Source: Microbispora rosea
GTDB taxonomy: Bacteria > Actinomycetota > Actinomycetes > Streptosporangiales > Streptosporangiaceae
Assembly: GCF_900156315.1 (NCBI RefSeq)
Contig: NZ_FTNI01000009.1
Coordinates: forward strand, 62,001 to 126,000
DNA: 64,000 nucleotides
Direction: 5' to 3'
The position numbers and the translations under genes are program-made. The notes under the pieces are model-generated. The model did no database searches. It was not told where the DNA came from and was given only the letters and a program-made list of their open reading frames with translations. This document shows, in pieces, positions 7,157 to 15,884 of the stretch. Position 1 is the stretch's first letter. Every line of letters starts with the position of its first letter.

Positions 7157-9250
7157 TCATCGTGCGACCTCGAGGTTGTACGTTGCCTGGTAGAGCCGCG
7201 TCGCCGCGGCCTCGTCCGGGATTCCGGCGCTGTCGAGCGCGTCGACGTATCGGAGGGTCTCCTCGTCGAAGAGCAGGCCGACGCGGGCGCGCAGATCGCT
7301 GCGGGCCTTGGCGCTGATGTTGCGCAGCGACTCGGCGCCGAGCAGGCCGCGCAGCAGCCGCTGGGGCAGTGCGCCGGCGCCCGCGCCCGCCGGGGCGTCC
7401 GTGGCGCCGTAGCCGAGCAGGCCGATCATGAAGATCAGCGAGAGCGACTCCACGTCGAAGGAGATCAGCTTGGCCACCGACCGCTTGGTCACGCCCTCGG
7501 TGCGGATGAGTTCGGTGACGTGGTCCTGCCAGGCGGTGATGGTCCTGGTGGTCCTGCGGGCGATCTCCTCCGCCGGGCGGCCGAGCCCCGGTGTCGCGGC
7601 CAGCCGGTCGCCCGCGCCCGCCCGCTGCCGCCAGCGCGCCACGACCTCCTCCGCGGCCTGCTGGACGGCCGAGTTGACCAGCGCTTCGAGGCCCGCCCGC
7701 AGGGCGGCCTTCAGCCCGCGCACCCGCTCCGGGCCCTGCTGGTGGCCCTTGGCGCCGCGGCGCAGCTGGAGGGTGCGCATGAGGTCGCCCGTGCCGGCGA
7801 AGTCCTGCCACCGCGCGAGCACCTCCCCGCGCAGCAGCGAGCCGTCCCTGGTCGCCTCGTCGATCCGCGTCAGGGCGCCCATGTAGGCCGCGTCGACGTC
7901 GGAGCGCAGATCGGCACGCAGGGCGACCTGGGTTTCGAGGTGCCGGGCGAGCGCGGGCAGCCGGGTGCGGAAGCTGTTCAGAACGCCGTTCAGCGTCGAC
8001 TTGACCGCCGCCTCACGCCGCTCGTCGTCCGCCGACAGGGCGGACATCCAGATGCGGAGATCCGCGATCTCGATCTCGGGCAGCCGCCCGTCGCGTACGG
8101 ACGTCTCGTTGATGACGAAGCACTCGACCTCGCCCAGGCCGTATTCCTTCAGCATCCGGCCGAAGTGCTTGACGACGACCTCGCGGGACCTGTGCGGCAC
8201 GCGGGACAGCACGATGACCAGGCGCGCCCCGCGTTCCTTGGCCCGGCGCAGCAGGCCCCAGGACGGCGCGTCGGCGTACCGGGACGCCGTGGTGACGAAC
8301 ACCCACAGGTCGGCGGCGTCCAGCATGCGGTGCGCGATCTCGTGGTGCTCCTCCACGACCGAGTCGATGTCGGGCGTGTCGAGCAGCGCGAGTCCCCGGG
8401 GCAGGGACGGGCTCGACGTCAGCACCACGCTGCCGGGCGGGGCGTCCCGCGTGGGTTCGTCGAGCCTTCTCAGACCGCCGAGAAGGTCGCCCCGCGCGTA
8501 CCACTCGTGGTCGTCGGGATGGCAGACGATCACGGGCGTCGCCGTGGTGGGACGGCGCACTCCCGTGGCCGAGACCTTCCCTCCGGCGAGCGAGTTGACG
8601 ATGGTGGACTTGCCCGCCCCCGTCGAACCGGCCACGACGATCAGCGCGGGCGCGGTGCTCATGTGGACCCGCGGGATGACGTAGTCGTCGAGCTGCGCCA
8701 GGACCGACGCCTGCGCCTTGCGCGCCTCCTCGGAACCCGGCACGTCGAGACCGAAGTGCAGGCCCTTCACCGCCGTACGGAGCTGGTTGAGCGCCTCGGT
8801 CAGCGCCGCCGAGACCGGCTCCGGCATCGGGAAGGACCGGACCCGATCGCCGTCGGGCTCGTCCTCGCCGTCCTCGGCTCGCTCGATGTCCTCCATGCCA
8901 TCGGCGTCGTCGGTGTGCTCCGCGTCTTCGGCGCCCTCCGGGTCGTCCTCAAGGCTCTGCGCGTCCTGCGCGGCCTCGGCGGCCGCCGCGTCTGCCGGGT
9001 CCTGTTCGCCGTCGGCGTCCGCAGGCTCGCCCTCGCACTCCTCACCGGGCCGCACGGGGGCGTCCTCGATCATGTCCTCGTCGTCGCGGATCGGGCGGAA
9101 CGCGACGGTCTGCTCCCCCGGCGACTCCGGGTGCTCCCCGGCGTCCCGGTCAGCGAGATCCGGCCCCGCGATGTCCGGCTCCTCGGTCACGGCGTCGCCC
9201 GAACCCGCGCCGGTCCCGTGGTCGGGCGTGTTCCTGGCTGCCGATCTCAC
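7157..9250 (-). CDS. Dynamin-family GTPase with long acidic N-terminal extension
   Basis: About 697 aa if started at the GTG 9248-9250. That GTG overlaps the siroheme synthase TGA as GTGA and has GGAG eight bases upstream, so coupling is likely; a second in-frame GTG lies at 9190. Residues 1-140 are very acidic and low in complexity. The GTPase core has P-loop GSTGAGKST (208-216), GVRRPTTATPVIV and the G3 region LLDTPDIDS. Helical stalk follows, with one hydrophobic stretch (LISFDVESLSLIFMIGLLGYG) late in the protein. It is the partner of the YfjP-like GTPase 57 bp downstream; such adjacent pairs are expected to hetero-oligomerise on membranes. Function here is inference. Confidence 0.83.
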   Translation of the reverse strand: MRSAARNTPDHGTGAGSGDAVTEEPDIAGPDLADRDAGEHPESPGEQTVAFRPIRDDEDMIEDAPVRPGEECEGEPADADGEQDPADAAAAEAAQDAQSLEDDPEGAEDAEHTDDADGMEDIERAEDGEDEPDGDRVRSFPMPEPVSAALTEALNQLRTAVKGLHFGLDVPGSEEARKAQASVLAQLDDYVIPRVHMSTAPALIVVAGSTGAGKSTIVNSLAGGKVSATGVRRPTTATPVIVCHPDDHEWYARGDLLGGLRRLDEPTRDAPPGSVVLTSSPSLPRGLALLDTPDIDSVVEEHHEIAHRMLDAADLWVFVTTASRYADAPSWGLLRRAKERGARLVIVLSRVPHRSREVVVKHFGRMLKEYGLGEVECFVINETSVRDGRLPEIEIADLRIWMSALSADDERREAAVKSTLNGVLNSFRTRLPALARHLETQVALRADLRSDVDAAYMGALTRIDEATRDGSLLRGEVLARWQDFAGTGDLMRTLQLRRGAKGHQQGPERVRGLKAALRAGLEALVNSAVQQAAEEVVARWRQRAGAGDRLAATPGLGRPAEEIARRTTRTITAWQDHVTELIRTEGVTKRSVAKLISFDVESLSLIFMIGLLGYGATDAPAGAGAGALPQRLLRGLLGAESLRNISAKARSDLRARVGLLFDEETLRYVDALDSAGIPDEAAATRLYQATYNLEVAR

Positions 9251-10479
9251 GGGATCCGCTCCGCTCGCACCATATCGATCTCCTGGCCGACCTTGACGAC
9301 CTCGCCGACGATCACGATCGCCGGAGGCCGCACTCCGGCCGCGGTCACCCGTTCCGCCACGGTCGACAGCGTCGCGGCAACGGCTCGCTGCGTCGGAAGA
9401 GTACCGTCCTGTACCACCATCACGGGAGTTTCCGGTGAACGTCCGTCTCGGACCAGCGTTTCGGCGATCTCCTTGATCCGTTCGACCGCCATGAGAAGTA
9501 TCAGGGTTCCCGACGATCCCGCCAACCCGGGCCAGTCGACGGTGGACCTGGGGTCGCCGGGCGCGACGTGCACGGAGATGACGTGGAACTCCTGGCTCAC
9601 CCCGCGATGGGTGACCGGGACTCCGGCGGCGCCGGGGACCGCGACCGCGCTGGTGATCCCGGGCACCACGGTCACCGGGATGCCCGCCCGGGCGCAGGCG
9701 ATCATCTCCTCGCCGCCGCGGCCGAAGACGAACGGGTCGCCGCCCTTCAGCCGTACGACGAACCTGCCCTTGCGCGCGTGCTCGATGAGCAGTTCGTTGA
9801 TCTTCTCCTGGGACAGCGACCGGCCGTACGGCACCTTCGCCGCGTCGATCAGCTCGACGTCGGGCGACAGCTCGTCCAGGAGCGCGCGCGGCGCGAGGCG
9901 GTCGGCCACGACCACGTCGGCCTGCGCCAGGAGCTGACGTCCCCGCACCGTGATCAGGCCGGGGTCGCCGGGGCCGCCGCCCACCAGCGCGACGCCGACG
10001 GGCTTGGTGCGGTGCCGCCGCGCGTCCACGGTGCCGTCGCGTAGCGCGCCCACGATCGCGTCGCGGATGCCGGCCGCGCGGCGGGGGTCGCCACCCGCGG
10101 TGACCGCCACGCCGACCTCGTCCACCCGGCCGCTGGCGGGAGTCCAGGCCGCGGAGGCGTCCTTGTCGTCGGCCCGCACGCACCAGATGCGCTTCGCCTC
10201 GGCCTCGGCGGCGACCGCGGTGTTGACGTCGCGATGGTCGGTGCAGGCGTGCACCAGCCAGGCGCCGTCGCAGTCGCCGACCTGGTAGGGCCGTCGCTCC
10301 CAGGTCACCCGGCCCGTGGCGATGAGGTCGTCCAGCGCCGGCGTGACACTGGGCGAGACCAGGGTGACGGAGGCTCCGGCGTCGAGCAGTGCGGGGACCC
10401 GTCGCTGAGCGACGCGTCCCCCGCCGACCACGAGCACCCGCCGCCCGTCGAGGCGGAGGCCGAGCAGGTAGGGCGCCAT
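9247..10479 (-). CDS. cysG: Siroheme synthase / uroporphyrinogen-III methyltransferase fusion
   Basis: 410 aa. The N-terminal domain (about 1-150) is a precorrin-2 dehydrogenase/ferrochelatase-type fold with the NAD-binding VLVVGGGRVAQRR. The C-terminal domain (about 160-400) is a SAM-dependent uroporphyrinogen-III C-methyltransferase: VALVGGGPGDPGLITVRG, VVVADRLAPRALL, VRLKGGDPFVFGRGGEE, and VPGITSAVAVPGAAG. It makes precorrin-2 and possibly siroheme, feeding sulfite/nitrite reductase and the cobalamin branch represented by cobT and the chelatase next door. Its TGA overlaps the GTG of the dynamin-like GTPase. Start ATG 10477-10479. The dehydrogenase half is shorter than in enterobacterial CysG and may be inactive as chelatase. 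Confidence 0.93.
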   Translation of the reverse strand: MAPYLLGLRLDGRRVLVVGGGRVAQRRVPALLDAGASVTLVSPSVTPALDDLIATGRVTWERRPYQVGDCDGAWLVHACTDHRDVNTAVAAEAEAKRIWCVRADDKDASAAWTPASGRVDEVGVAVTAGGDPRRAAGIRDAIVGALRDGTVDARRHRTKPVGVALVGGGPGDPGLITVRGRQLLAQADVVVADRLAPRALLDELSPDVELIDAAKVPYGRSLSQEKINELLIEHARKGRFVVRLKGGDPFVFGRGGEEMIACARAGIPVTVVPGITSAVAVPGAAGVPVTHRGVSQEFHVISVHVAPGDPRSTVDWPGLAGSSGTLILLMAVERIKEIAETLVRDGRSPETPVMVVQDGTLPTQRAVAATLSTVAERVTAAGVRPPAIVIVGEVVKVGQEIDMVRAERIP

Positions 10480-10605
10480 GACCCCTGTCTCCCTAGAGCG
10501 TCAAGTGTGCATTGTTAGGAGGCAAACCTACCCGCTGGGCTCGGGCGACATTCACAGGATGAGACTTGTGAGTCCACAGGGCGGTCGCCGCGGGCCGGCG
10601 GCGCC

Positions 10606-11691
10606 TCACTCGCCCTTGTCCGCCACGCCCGCGGAGTCGAAGGTGGCGACCTCGTGCATGACCCGCGCGGCCGCGCTGATCAGGGGGTGGGCGAGCAGCC
10701 CGCCGGTTCCCTCCCCGAGCCGAAGCCGCAGGTCGACGAGCGGGTCGAGGCCCAGATGGGCCAGCGCGGCCGTGTGGCCGGGCTCGGCCGAGCGGTGCCC
10801 GGCCAGGCAGTAGCCGACGGCGTCGGGCGCGAGCGCGCCGGCCACCAGGGCCGCGGCTCCGGCGATCACCCCGTCGAGGATGACGGGCACCCGGGCCGCG
10901 GCGGCGCCGAGCACGAAACCGGCGATCGCCGCGTGCTCCAGGCCGCCGACCGCCGCGAGCACGCGCAGCGCCTCGCCGGGCCCGCCCGGTACGGCTCCCG
11001 CCTCGGTGATCCCGTTGGCCCGCAGGCCACGCCGTACGATCTCGATCTTGTGCTCGTAGGTGGCGTCGTCGACGCCGGTCCCCCGGCCGGTGACCTCGGC
11101 GGCGGGCCTGCCGGTGAAGGCGCAGATCAGGGCGGCAGAGGCGGTGGTGTTCGCGATGCCCATGTCTCCGGTGACCAGACAGCGGCCACCCGCGTCCACC
11201 AGGTCGCGGGCGACCTCGATCCCGGCCGTCAGGGCGGCGGTGGCCTGTTCCTCCGTCATGGCGGGCCCCTGCGACAGGTCGGCCGTGCCGTACGCGACCT
11301 TGCGGGCGAGCAGCCGGGGCGCGGGCGGCAGGTCGGCCGCGACGCCCACGTCCACGACGGTCACCGACGCGCCCACCTCGGCGGCGAAGACGTTGGCGAC
11401 CGCGCCTCCCGCGGTGAAGTTGGCCACCATCTGCGCGGTGACCTCCTGCGGCCAGGGGCTCACCCCCTGCGCGTGCACGCCGTGGTCGGCGGCGAAGATC
11501 GCCAGGGCGGCCGGGACCGGGAGCGGCGGCGGGCAGGTTCCGGCGATGCCGGCGAGCCGCACCGCGACGTCCTCGAGCACCCCGAGCGAGCCGCTCGGCT
11601 TGGTGAGCCGGTCCTGGTGGGCCCTGGCCTCCGCCATGGGGCCGGGCTCGACCGGGCGGATGGCGCCGATCGTCTCGCCGAGGGACGTCAT
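10606..11691 (-). CDS. cobT: Nicotinate-nucleotide-dimethylbenzimidazole phosphoribosyltransferase
   Basis: Transfers phosphoribose from nicotinate mononucleotide to 5,6-dimethylbenzimidazole, making alpha-ribazole phosphate for the lower loop of cobalamin. 361 aa from ATG 11689-11691; an upstream in-frame extension exists but the internal MTSLGETIGAIRP start fits the family length. Seen: QDRLTKPSGSLG near the N-terminus, FAADHGVHAQGVSPWPQEVT, the GDMGIANTTASAAL phosphate/ribose loop, and LGEGTGG near the C-terminus with the catalytic glutamate at about residue 327. It is 22 bp downstream of the chelatase gene in the same direction, so the two are probably co-transcribed. Confidence 0.94.
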   Translation of the reverse strand: MTSLGETIGAIRPVEPGPMAEARAHQDRLTKPSGSLGVLEDVAVRLAGIAGTCPPPLPVPAALAIFAADHGVHAQGVSPWPQEVTAQMVANFTAGGAVANVFAAEVGASVTVVDVGVAADLPPAPRLLARKVAYGTADLSQGPAMTEEQATAALTAGIEVARDLVDAGGRCLVTGDMGIANTTASAALICAFTGRPAAEVTGRGTGVDDATYEHKIEIVRRGLRANGITEAGAVPGGPGEALRVLAAVGGLEHAAIAGFVLGAAAARVPVILDGVIAGAAALVAGALAPDAVGYCLAGHRSAEPGHTAALAHLGLDPLVDLRLRLGEGTGGLLAHPLISAAARVMHEVATFDSAGVADKGE

Positions 11692-11713
11692 GCTCTCTCC
11701 TTCTGCGCGGCGG

Positions 11714-12916
11714 CTACACCGCGCTGGCGATTCCGGGCTGGGCGAGCGGCCCGTCCGGCGCATCGCCGCGGAGCTCCTCCCCCGCCTCGCCGCGGCCGAC
11801 CGCGCCGATCATGCTATCGGCCTCGATCTCGCCGTCCGCTTCCGGTTCCGGCGTCTCGGCGTCGAACGTCTCGTCGAACGCCTCGGCCTCGAAGGCGTCC
11901 ACGTCGAGCGGTTCCAGGTCCAGGGGGGCAGGGTCCACGAGCGAGGGGGTCAGCGGCGCACCGCCGGTCTCCCTCGCCCCGCTCAGCCGCGGGGCGATGG
12001 CGGTCACGAGGCCGGCGTCCCTCTCGGCGCCCGGGTCCACCGGCGTACGGCCCGCGGGGAACGGCCGGGTCACCGGCAGCACCGCGGACGGGCGGCGCGC
12101 GGCCGGCGCCGAGGACTGACCGCCTCCGGCGAGCGCCTCCTCATACCTGTCGATCACCACGTCGGCGAGGCCCTCGCAGTCGCCGATCACCTCGGCGCAG
12201 CGGATGTCGAGGCCCTCGTGGTTGGCGCCGTAGGCCAGTGCCTGCGCCCAGATGCGTTCGAGGACTCCGCCGGCGAACAGGACGTACGGCAGGACGATCA
12301 CGCGCTTGGCGCCGAGCCTGCGGCAGCGCTCCAGGCCGCCCGGCACGCCGGGGCGGGTGTGCGACACGTATGCGGTCTCGACGGTCAGCAGGTCGGCGGC
12401 GTGGGTCTCCCAGAACAGCCGCGAGACCCGGTGGACCTCGGCGTTGACGGCGGGGTCGGTGGAGCCGTGCCCGACCAGCACGACCGCGGTCTCGCCGGGC
12501 GCGATCTCGGCGGGCGGCTCGTCGGTCACGAACCGCGGCATCTCCGCCCGGGCGTCGGCGAGCCGCTCCGCGAGGAGCTTGAGCACCCGCGGGTCGGGCC
12601 CGAGGGGGCGGCCGAGGTCGTATTCGAGCGTGGGGTGCCGCTCCTGCTCCAGGGCCATGGTGCCGGGGATGTCGCCGAGCGCGCGCCGGTCGCCGGTCAG
12701 GCTGAGCGGGACCGCGATCAGGTGGTGGTGCCCCCGGGCCACGAGAGAGGAGATGGAGTCGCCGAGCGGGGGGCGGGCGTTCGTGATGAAGCCGCCGCTC
12801 ACCTCGGCGGGAAGCCCGTCAAGGCGGCAGCGGAGGCGGTGAACGAACCTGCCGAACTCGGCGACGCCGGTCTCATCGTGGGTGCCGTGGCCGATGAGCA
12901 GCAGCGGCGGTTTCAT
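11714..12916 (-). CDS. Two-domain CbiX/SirB-like sirohydrochlorin chelatase
   Basis: 400 aa with two tandem chelatase half-domains: LLLIGHGTHDETG (candidate metal-site His10) and VVLVGHGSTDPAVN (His150), followed by ITNARPP and YVSHTRPGVPGGL. Such proteins insert cobalt or iron into sirohydrochlorin, placing the gene between siroheme synthase and cobT functionally. The usual second histidine of the GGGH/AGxH loop is not evident in either half (TGDRRALGDIP and FAGGVLERI), so metal choice and activity are uncertain. The last 110 residues are a disordered acidic, proline-rich tail that the family does not need. Start ATG 12914-12916. No cobalamin riboswitch could be recognised in the 217 bp upstream. 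Confidence 0.82.
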   Translation of the reverse strand: MKPPLLLIGHGTHDETGVAEFGRFVHRLRCRLDGLPAEVSGGFITNARPPLGDSISSLVARGHHHLIAVPLSLTGDRRALGDIPGTMALEQERHPTLEYDLGRPLGPDPRVLKLLAERLADARAEMPRFVTDEPPAEIAPGETAVVLVGHGSTDPAVNAEVHRVSRLFWETHAADLLTVETAYVSHTRPGVPGGLERCRRLGAKRVIVLPYVLFAGGVLERIWAQALAYGANHEGLDIRCAEVIGDCEGLADVVIDRYEEALAGGGQSSAPAARRPSAVLPVTRPFPAGRTPVDPGAERDAGLVTAIAPRLSGARETGGAPLTPSLVDPAPLDLEPLDVDAFEAEAFDETFDAETPEPEADGEIEADSMIGAVGRGEAGEELRGDAPDGPLAQPGIASAV

Positions 12917-13133
12917 CTGGCTGATCTCCCCTGCAGTTGACCTGCGTGTCGTTCACAATCCCCCGCCCCGTCCGGGCCGGCGCCGCCCGTGTGCATGCCG
13001 GGACGGGATCTCCCGCTTCTGGACGCGCACTCGCCGGCCGGCGGGAGGCTCACGGCTGGCGAGGATAGCCTTCCGGCCCCCAATCATGGTGGCCACTTGA
13101 CCGATGGGCACAGGGACTAGGGGGATTCTTTAC

Positions 13134-14222
13134 CTATTGCCATGAAATTTCCCCGTTGAGCATGCCGAACAGGACGGCGTCGGCCCAGCCTCCCGGGACC
13201 GGCAGCGCCCGCCGCATGATGCCCTCCTCGATGAACCCGGCCTTCCTGGCGACCGCCTGGCTGGCGCGGTTGCCCGTCGCGACCAGCAGGTGGACCCGGT
13301 GGAACCCGAGGTCGAACAGGTAGGCCGTCGCCAGTCGCGTGGCCTCCACCGCGTATCCCCTGCGGCGGGCCCACGGCGCGATCCAGTAGCCCAGCTCGGC
13401 GTCCCCGCGTTCGTGGTCCTCACGCTGCACGCCGATGGCTCCGGCGAGCCGTTCCCCGTCCTTCGGCTGTATCGCGAAGTTGCCACCATAGCCGGGGCCG
13501 TTCGCGTGCGCGAGCCGGGTGCACCACTCCAGCGCCCGCTCCAGCGTGTAACCCTCGGCCCACGGCATCCACCGGGCGATCTCGGGATCGCCCTTGACCG
13601 CGTCGGCCACGTCGAAGGCGTCCTGCCGGGCGAAGGGCCGCAGGACCAGCCGCTCGCTCTCGATCCTGCGGCGCGGGACCGACCGCTCGTCGCCGCGCAG
13701 CCGTCCGAAGACCACCAGGTCGTGGGGGCCGTCGTCCTCGAATCCCGCGCCGCGGAGCAGTCCCTCGCGGATGAAGCCGGCCTTCTCCGCGACCCTGATC
13801 GACGCGAGGTTGTCGGCGTTCGCCCGCAGTTCGATCCGCCGCAGCGGGCCCTCCCCGAGCAGGCGGCCGACGAGACCGCGGACCGCCTCGGTCGCGTATC
13901 CCCTGCGGCGGTAGGCGGGATGCACGCCGTATCCCACCTCGGCGATGCCCGTGCCCCACTGGGCCTTGAAGACGCTGATCGACCCGACCACGCCGTCCCG
14001 CGCGTGCATGGCGAGGTGGATGCCCTGGCCCGAGCGCCACAGCTCGTGCACGCCGTACGACAGCCACTGCGCGATGCCGGTCGCGTGCCCGGGCGCGCCC
14101 GGGGGCAGCGCCGTGGTGTGCGCTCCGTCCTCGATGACGGCCCGCACCTGGCCCGCGTCCCCGGGACCGAACGGCCGCAGGATCAGCCGTTCCGTGTTGA
14201 TCGTCAGGCGCTCGTCGAACAA
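13134..14222 (-). CDS. Tandem GNAT (RimJ/RimL-type) acetyltransferase
   Basis: 362 aa made of two GNAT acetyl-CoA-dependent N-acetyltransferase domains. Domain 1 (about 1-175): TERLILRPFGPGDAGQ and acetyl-CoA loop RRRGYATEAVRGLVG, then ANADNLASIRVAEKAGF. Domain 2 (about 185-360): SERLVLRPFARQDAFD, ARRRGYAVEATRLAT, ATGNRASQAVARKAGFIEEG. Both have the R/QxxGxG/A-type loop and are likely competent. RimJ/RimL relatives acetylate ribosomal protein N-termini or small molecules, including antibiotics; the substrate cannot be read off. The duplication is typical of actinobacteria. Monocistronic with ATG 14220-14222; the spacer to 14297 is shared with a divergent sigma-B-type promoter. Confidence 0.9.
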   Translation of the reverse strand: MFDERLTINTERLILRPFGPGDAGQVRAVIEDGAHTTALPPGAPGHATGIAQWLSYGVHELWRSGQGIHLAMHARDGVVGSISVFKAQWGTGIAEVGYGVHPAYRRRGYATEAVRGLVGRLLGEGPLRRIELRANADNLASIRVAEKAGFIREGLLRGAGFEDDGPHDLVVFGRLRGDERSVPRRRIESERLVLRPFARQDAFDVADAVKGDPEIARWMPWAEGYTLERALEWCTRLAHANGPGYGGNFAIQPKDGERLAGAIGVQREDHERGDAELGYWIAPWARRRGYAVEATRLATAYLFDLGFHRVHLLVATGNRASQAVARKAGFIEEGIMRRALPVPGGWADAVLFGMLNGEISWQ

Positions 14223-14296
14223 TGCGTCACTCCATCACATGAGCGGATTTTTCGCCCGCCGGGGATTATGTGGGACACGGCCTCACCGCTCCCGAT

Positions 14297-14320
14297 GTTT
14301 GGGGCAGGCGGTCCGGGTAC
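14297..14320 (+). promoter_or_regulatory. Sigma-B-type stress promoter (GTTT-N14-GGGTAC)
   Basis: GTTT at 14297-14300 and GGGTAC at 14315-14320 are separated by 14 bp, which fits the GnTT-N14-16-GGGTAT/C consensus of the Bacillus/Streptomyces sigma-B group. It points at the DUF2795 gene with 36 bp of leader containing GGGAGGTGAGGTC just ahead of its ATG. Confidence 0.6.
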
Positions 14321-14356
14321 GAGGCACGTCAGTGACCCTAATCGGGAGGTGAGGTC

Positions 14357-14776
14357 ATGAGTATCCAGCGCGGCAGCGACAAACACGGCCGCCGGCTCGA
14401 CGAGGAGCAGAAGCACGAGACGCAAGGCCTCGTGCAGGGCGCCGGACGCACCCGGGTGGAGGAGTGGCGCGAGCCCGAGCCGACGCAGCAGCCCGAAGAA
14501 GACATGTCGCCGCCCCGTCGGCACCCGCCCGGTCGCGAGCCCGGGACGCCGCTCGGCATCACCCCCGCCGACGTGGAGCGCCGCAGCCACCTCGCCACCT
14601 GGCTCAGCGACGCCGGCTTCCCCGCCGACCCGGCCAAGCTGCTCGCCCACGCCGAGCACAAGAACGCCCCCGACGCCGTGATCGACGCCGTACGGCGGCT
14701 GCCCGAAATGACATTTCACAACATCGCGGAGGTCGCGGAGGCCCTCGGACTCGGAGTGGAACGCCAGCGCTGGTAG
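14357..14776 (+). CDS. DUF2795 domain protein
   Basis: 139 aa, very hydrophilic. The N-terminal 60 residues are charged and disordered (basic/glutamine rich). The C-terminal 70 match DUF2795: HLATWLSDAGFPADPAKLLAHA followed by APDAVIDAVRRLPEMTFHNIAEV, the usual pattern of a short helical repeat seen in actinobacterial stress proteins. Function of the family is not established. A good ribosome binding site (GGGAGGTGAGGTC) precedes ATG 14357. It is followed after 9 bp by the Rv2629-like gene, so the two form an operon driven by the sigma-B-type promoter at 14297, which suggests induction by osmotic, oxidative or stationary stress. Confidence 0.85.
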   Translation: MSIQRGSDKHGRRLDEEQKHETQGLVQGAGRTRVEEWREPEPTQQPEEDMSPPRRHPPGREPGTPLGITPADVERRSHLATWLSDAGFPADPAKLLAHAEHKNAPDAVIDAVRRLPEMTFHNIAEVAEALGLGVERQRW

Positions 14777-14785
14777 GGAGGGCCC

Positions 14786-15859
14786 GTGAGACTGGACTTC
14801 ATCCGCGGGTTGTACGAGCGGAGCGGCCCGTACGCCTCGGTATACGTGGACACCGACCGGTCGTCCGAGGGCGCGGCCAACGTGGTCCAGCGCCGGTGGG
14901 CGCAGCTCAGGGAGCGGCTCGCCGAGGAGGGGGCGCCGGCCTCGGCCCTCGATCCCATCGGGGAGCTGATGTCCGACCCGGTGTGGGCCGCGCCCGGGCG
15001 CGCGGCCTTCGCCAGGGACGGCGAGGTCGTGTTCACCGAGGCGCTCGCCCACCGTCCGCGCCGTCAGACCGCACGGTGGTCACCGCTCCCCCACGTGGTG
15101 CCGCTGCTCGCGCAGCGCGGCGAGCACGTCCCGCATGTCGAGGTGCTGGCCGACCGGGCCGGGGGCGACGTCACCGTGGTGGCCGACGGGCGGCGGCGCG
15201 AGCTGACCGTGGAGGTGGCGGACCCGGACCGGTCGCTCCAGAAAACCGGCCAGGGCGGCCGGTCGCAGGCCAACTTCGACCGGGAGGTCGAGGAGGGCTG
15301 GCGCCGCAACGCCGTGGCCCTCGCCGAGGTGGTGGAGAAGGAGGCGCACGGCATCGGCGCGGAGGTCGTGGTGCTGGCCGGCGATCCCAAGGCCCGCGGG
15401 CTCGTGACCGACTACCTCGCCAAGGACGTCGTACGGCGACTGACGGTGGCCGAGCACGGCAGCCGGGCCCCGGGCGCCGACCTGGACCACTTCCGCCGGG
15501 CGGTCGAAGGGGCCTGCCGGGCCTGGACCGAGCGGCGCTGCGAGGAACTGCTGGACACGTACGCGGCGGGCAACGCCGTGGCGGGCCTGACGGAGACGGC
15601 ACGCGCGCTGCGCGACCGGCGGGTGGGCACGGTGCTGATGCACGACGACCCGTCCTCCACCGCCATGATGTGGATCGGCCCTGAGCCCACGCAGTTGTCC
15701 ACCGACCCGGCGGAGCTGGCCGCCTGGGGGGTCGGGGAGCCCATGCGGGAACGCGCGGACGCCGCCCTCGCGCGGGCGGTGGCCGCGACCGACGCCGAGC
15801 TGTGGTTCGTCCCGCGGCTGGAGTCGCCCGACGGGATCGGCGCGCTGCTGCGCTTCTGA
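14786..15859 (+). CDS. Rv2629/Vms1-like (baeRF-type) peptidyl-tRNA-hydrolase-fold protein
   Basis: 357 aa from GTG 14786. It begins LDFIRGLYERSGPYASVYVDT and includes VVPLLAQRGEHVPHVEVLADRAGGDVTVV and AEVVVLAGDPKARGLVTDYL, the pattern of the actinobacterial Rv2629 family, related to archaeo-eukaryotic release factor/Vms1 folds (baeRF). Such proteins are proposed to release nascent chains from stalled ribosomes or to act in hypoxia/dormancy; the mechanistic GGQ-type loop is not clearly present (nearest match is the KTGQGGRSQANFD segment). Operon with the DUF2795 gene nine bases upstream, under the sigma-B-type promoter; that pairing supports a stress role. Convergent with lutC, 25 bp away. Confidence 0.78.
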   Translation: MRLDFIRGLYERSGPYASVYVDTDRSSEGAANVVQRRWAQLRERLAEEGAPASALDPIGELMSDPVWAAPGRAAFARDGEVVFTEALAHRPRRQTARWSPLPHVVPLLAQRGEHVPHVEVLADRAGGDVTVVADGRRRELTVEVADPDRSLQKTGQGGRSQANFDREVEEGWRRNAVALAEVVEKEAHGIGAEVVVLAGDPKARGLVTDYLAKDVVRRLTVAEHGSRAPGADLDHFRRAVEGACRAWTERRCEELLDTYAAGNAVAGLTETARALRDRRVGTVLMHDDPSSTAMMWIGPEPTQLSTDPAELAAWGVGEPMRERADAALARAVAATDAELWFVPRLESPDGIGALLRF

Positions 15860-15884
15860 CCGAAACCTCGGGCCCGGGTGGAGC

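Noticed and set aside
7107..7159. 17-codon ORF between the two GTPase genes
   Set aside because: Too short, no ribosome binding site, no relation to either protein.
10480..10605. Regulatory RNA between cobT and cysG
   Set aside because: The 126-bp gap has no obvious stem structure with conserved motif; likely only a promoter for cysG.
12917..13133. Possible cobalamin riboswitch before the chelatase-cobT genes
   Set aside because: No B12-box-like GCCACTG with the expected conserved partner segments could be assembled on the minus strand; only generic GC-rich inverted repeats were seen.
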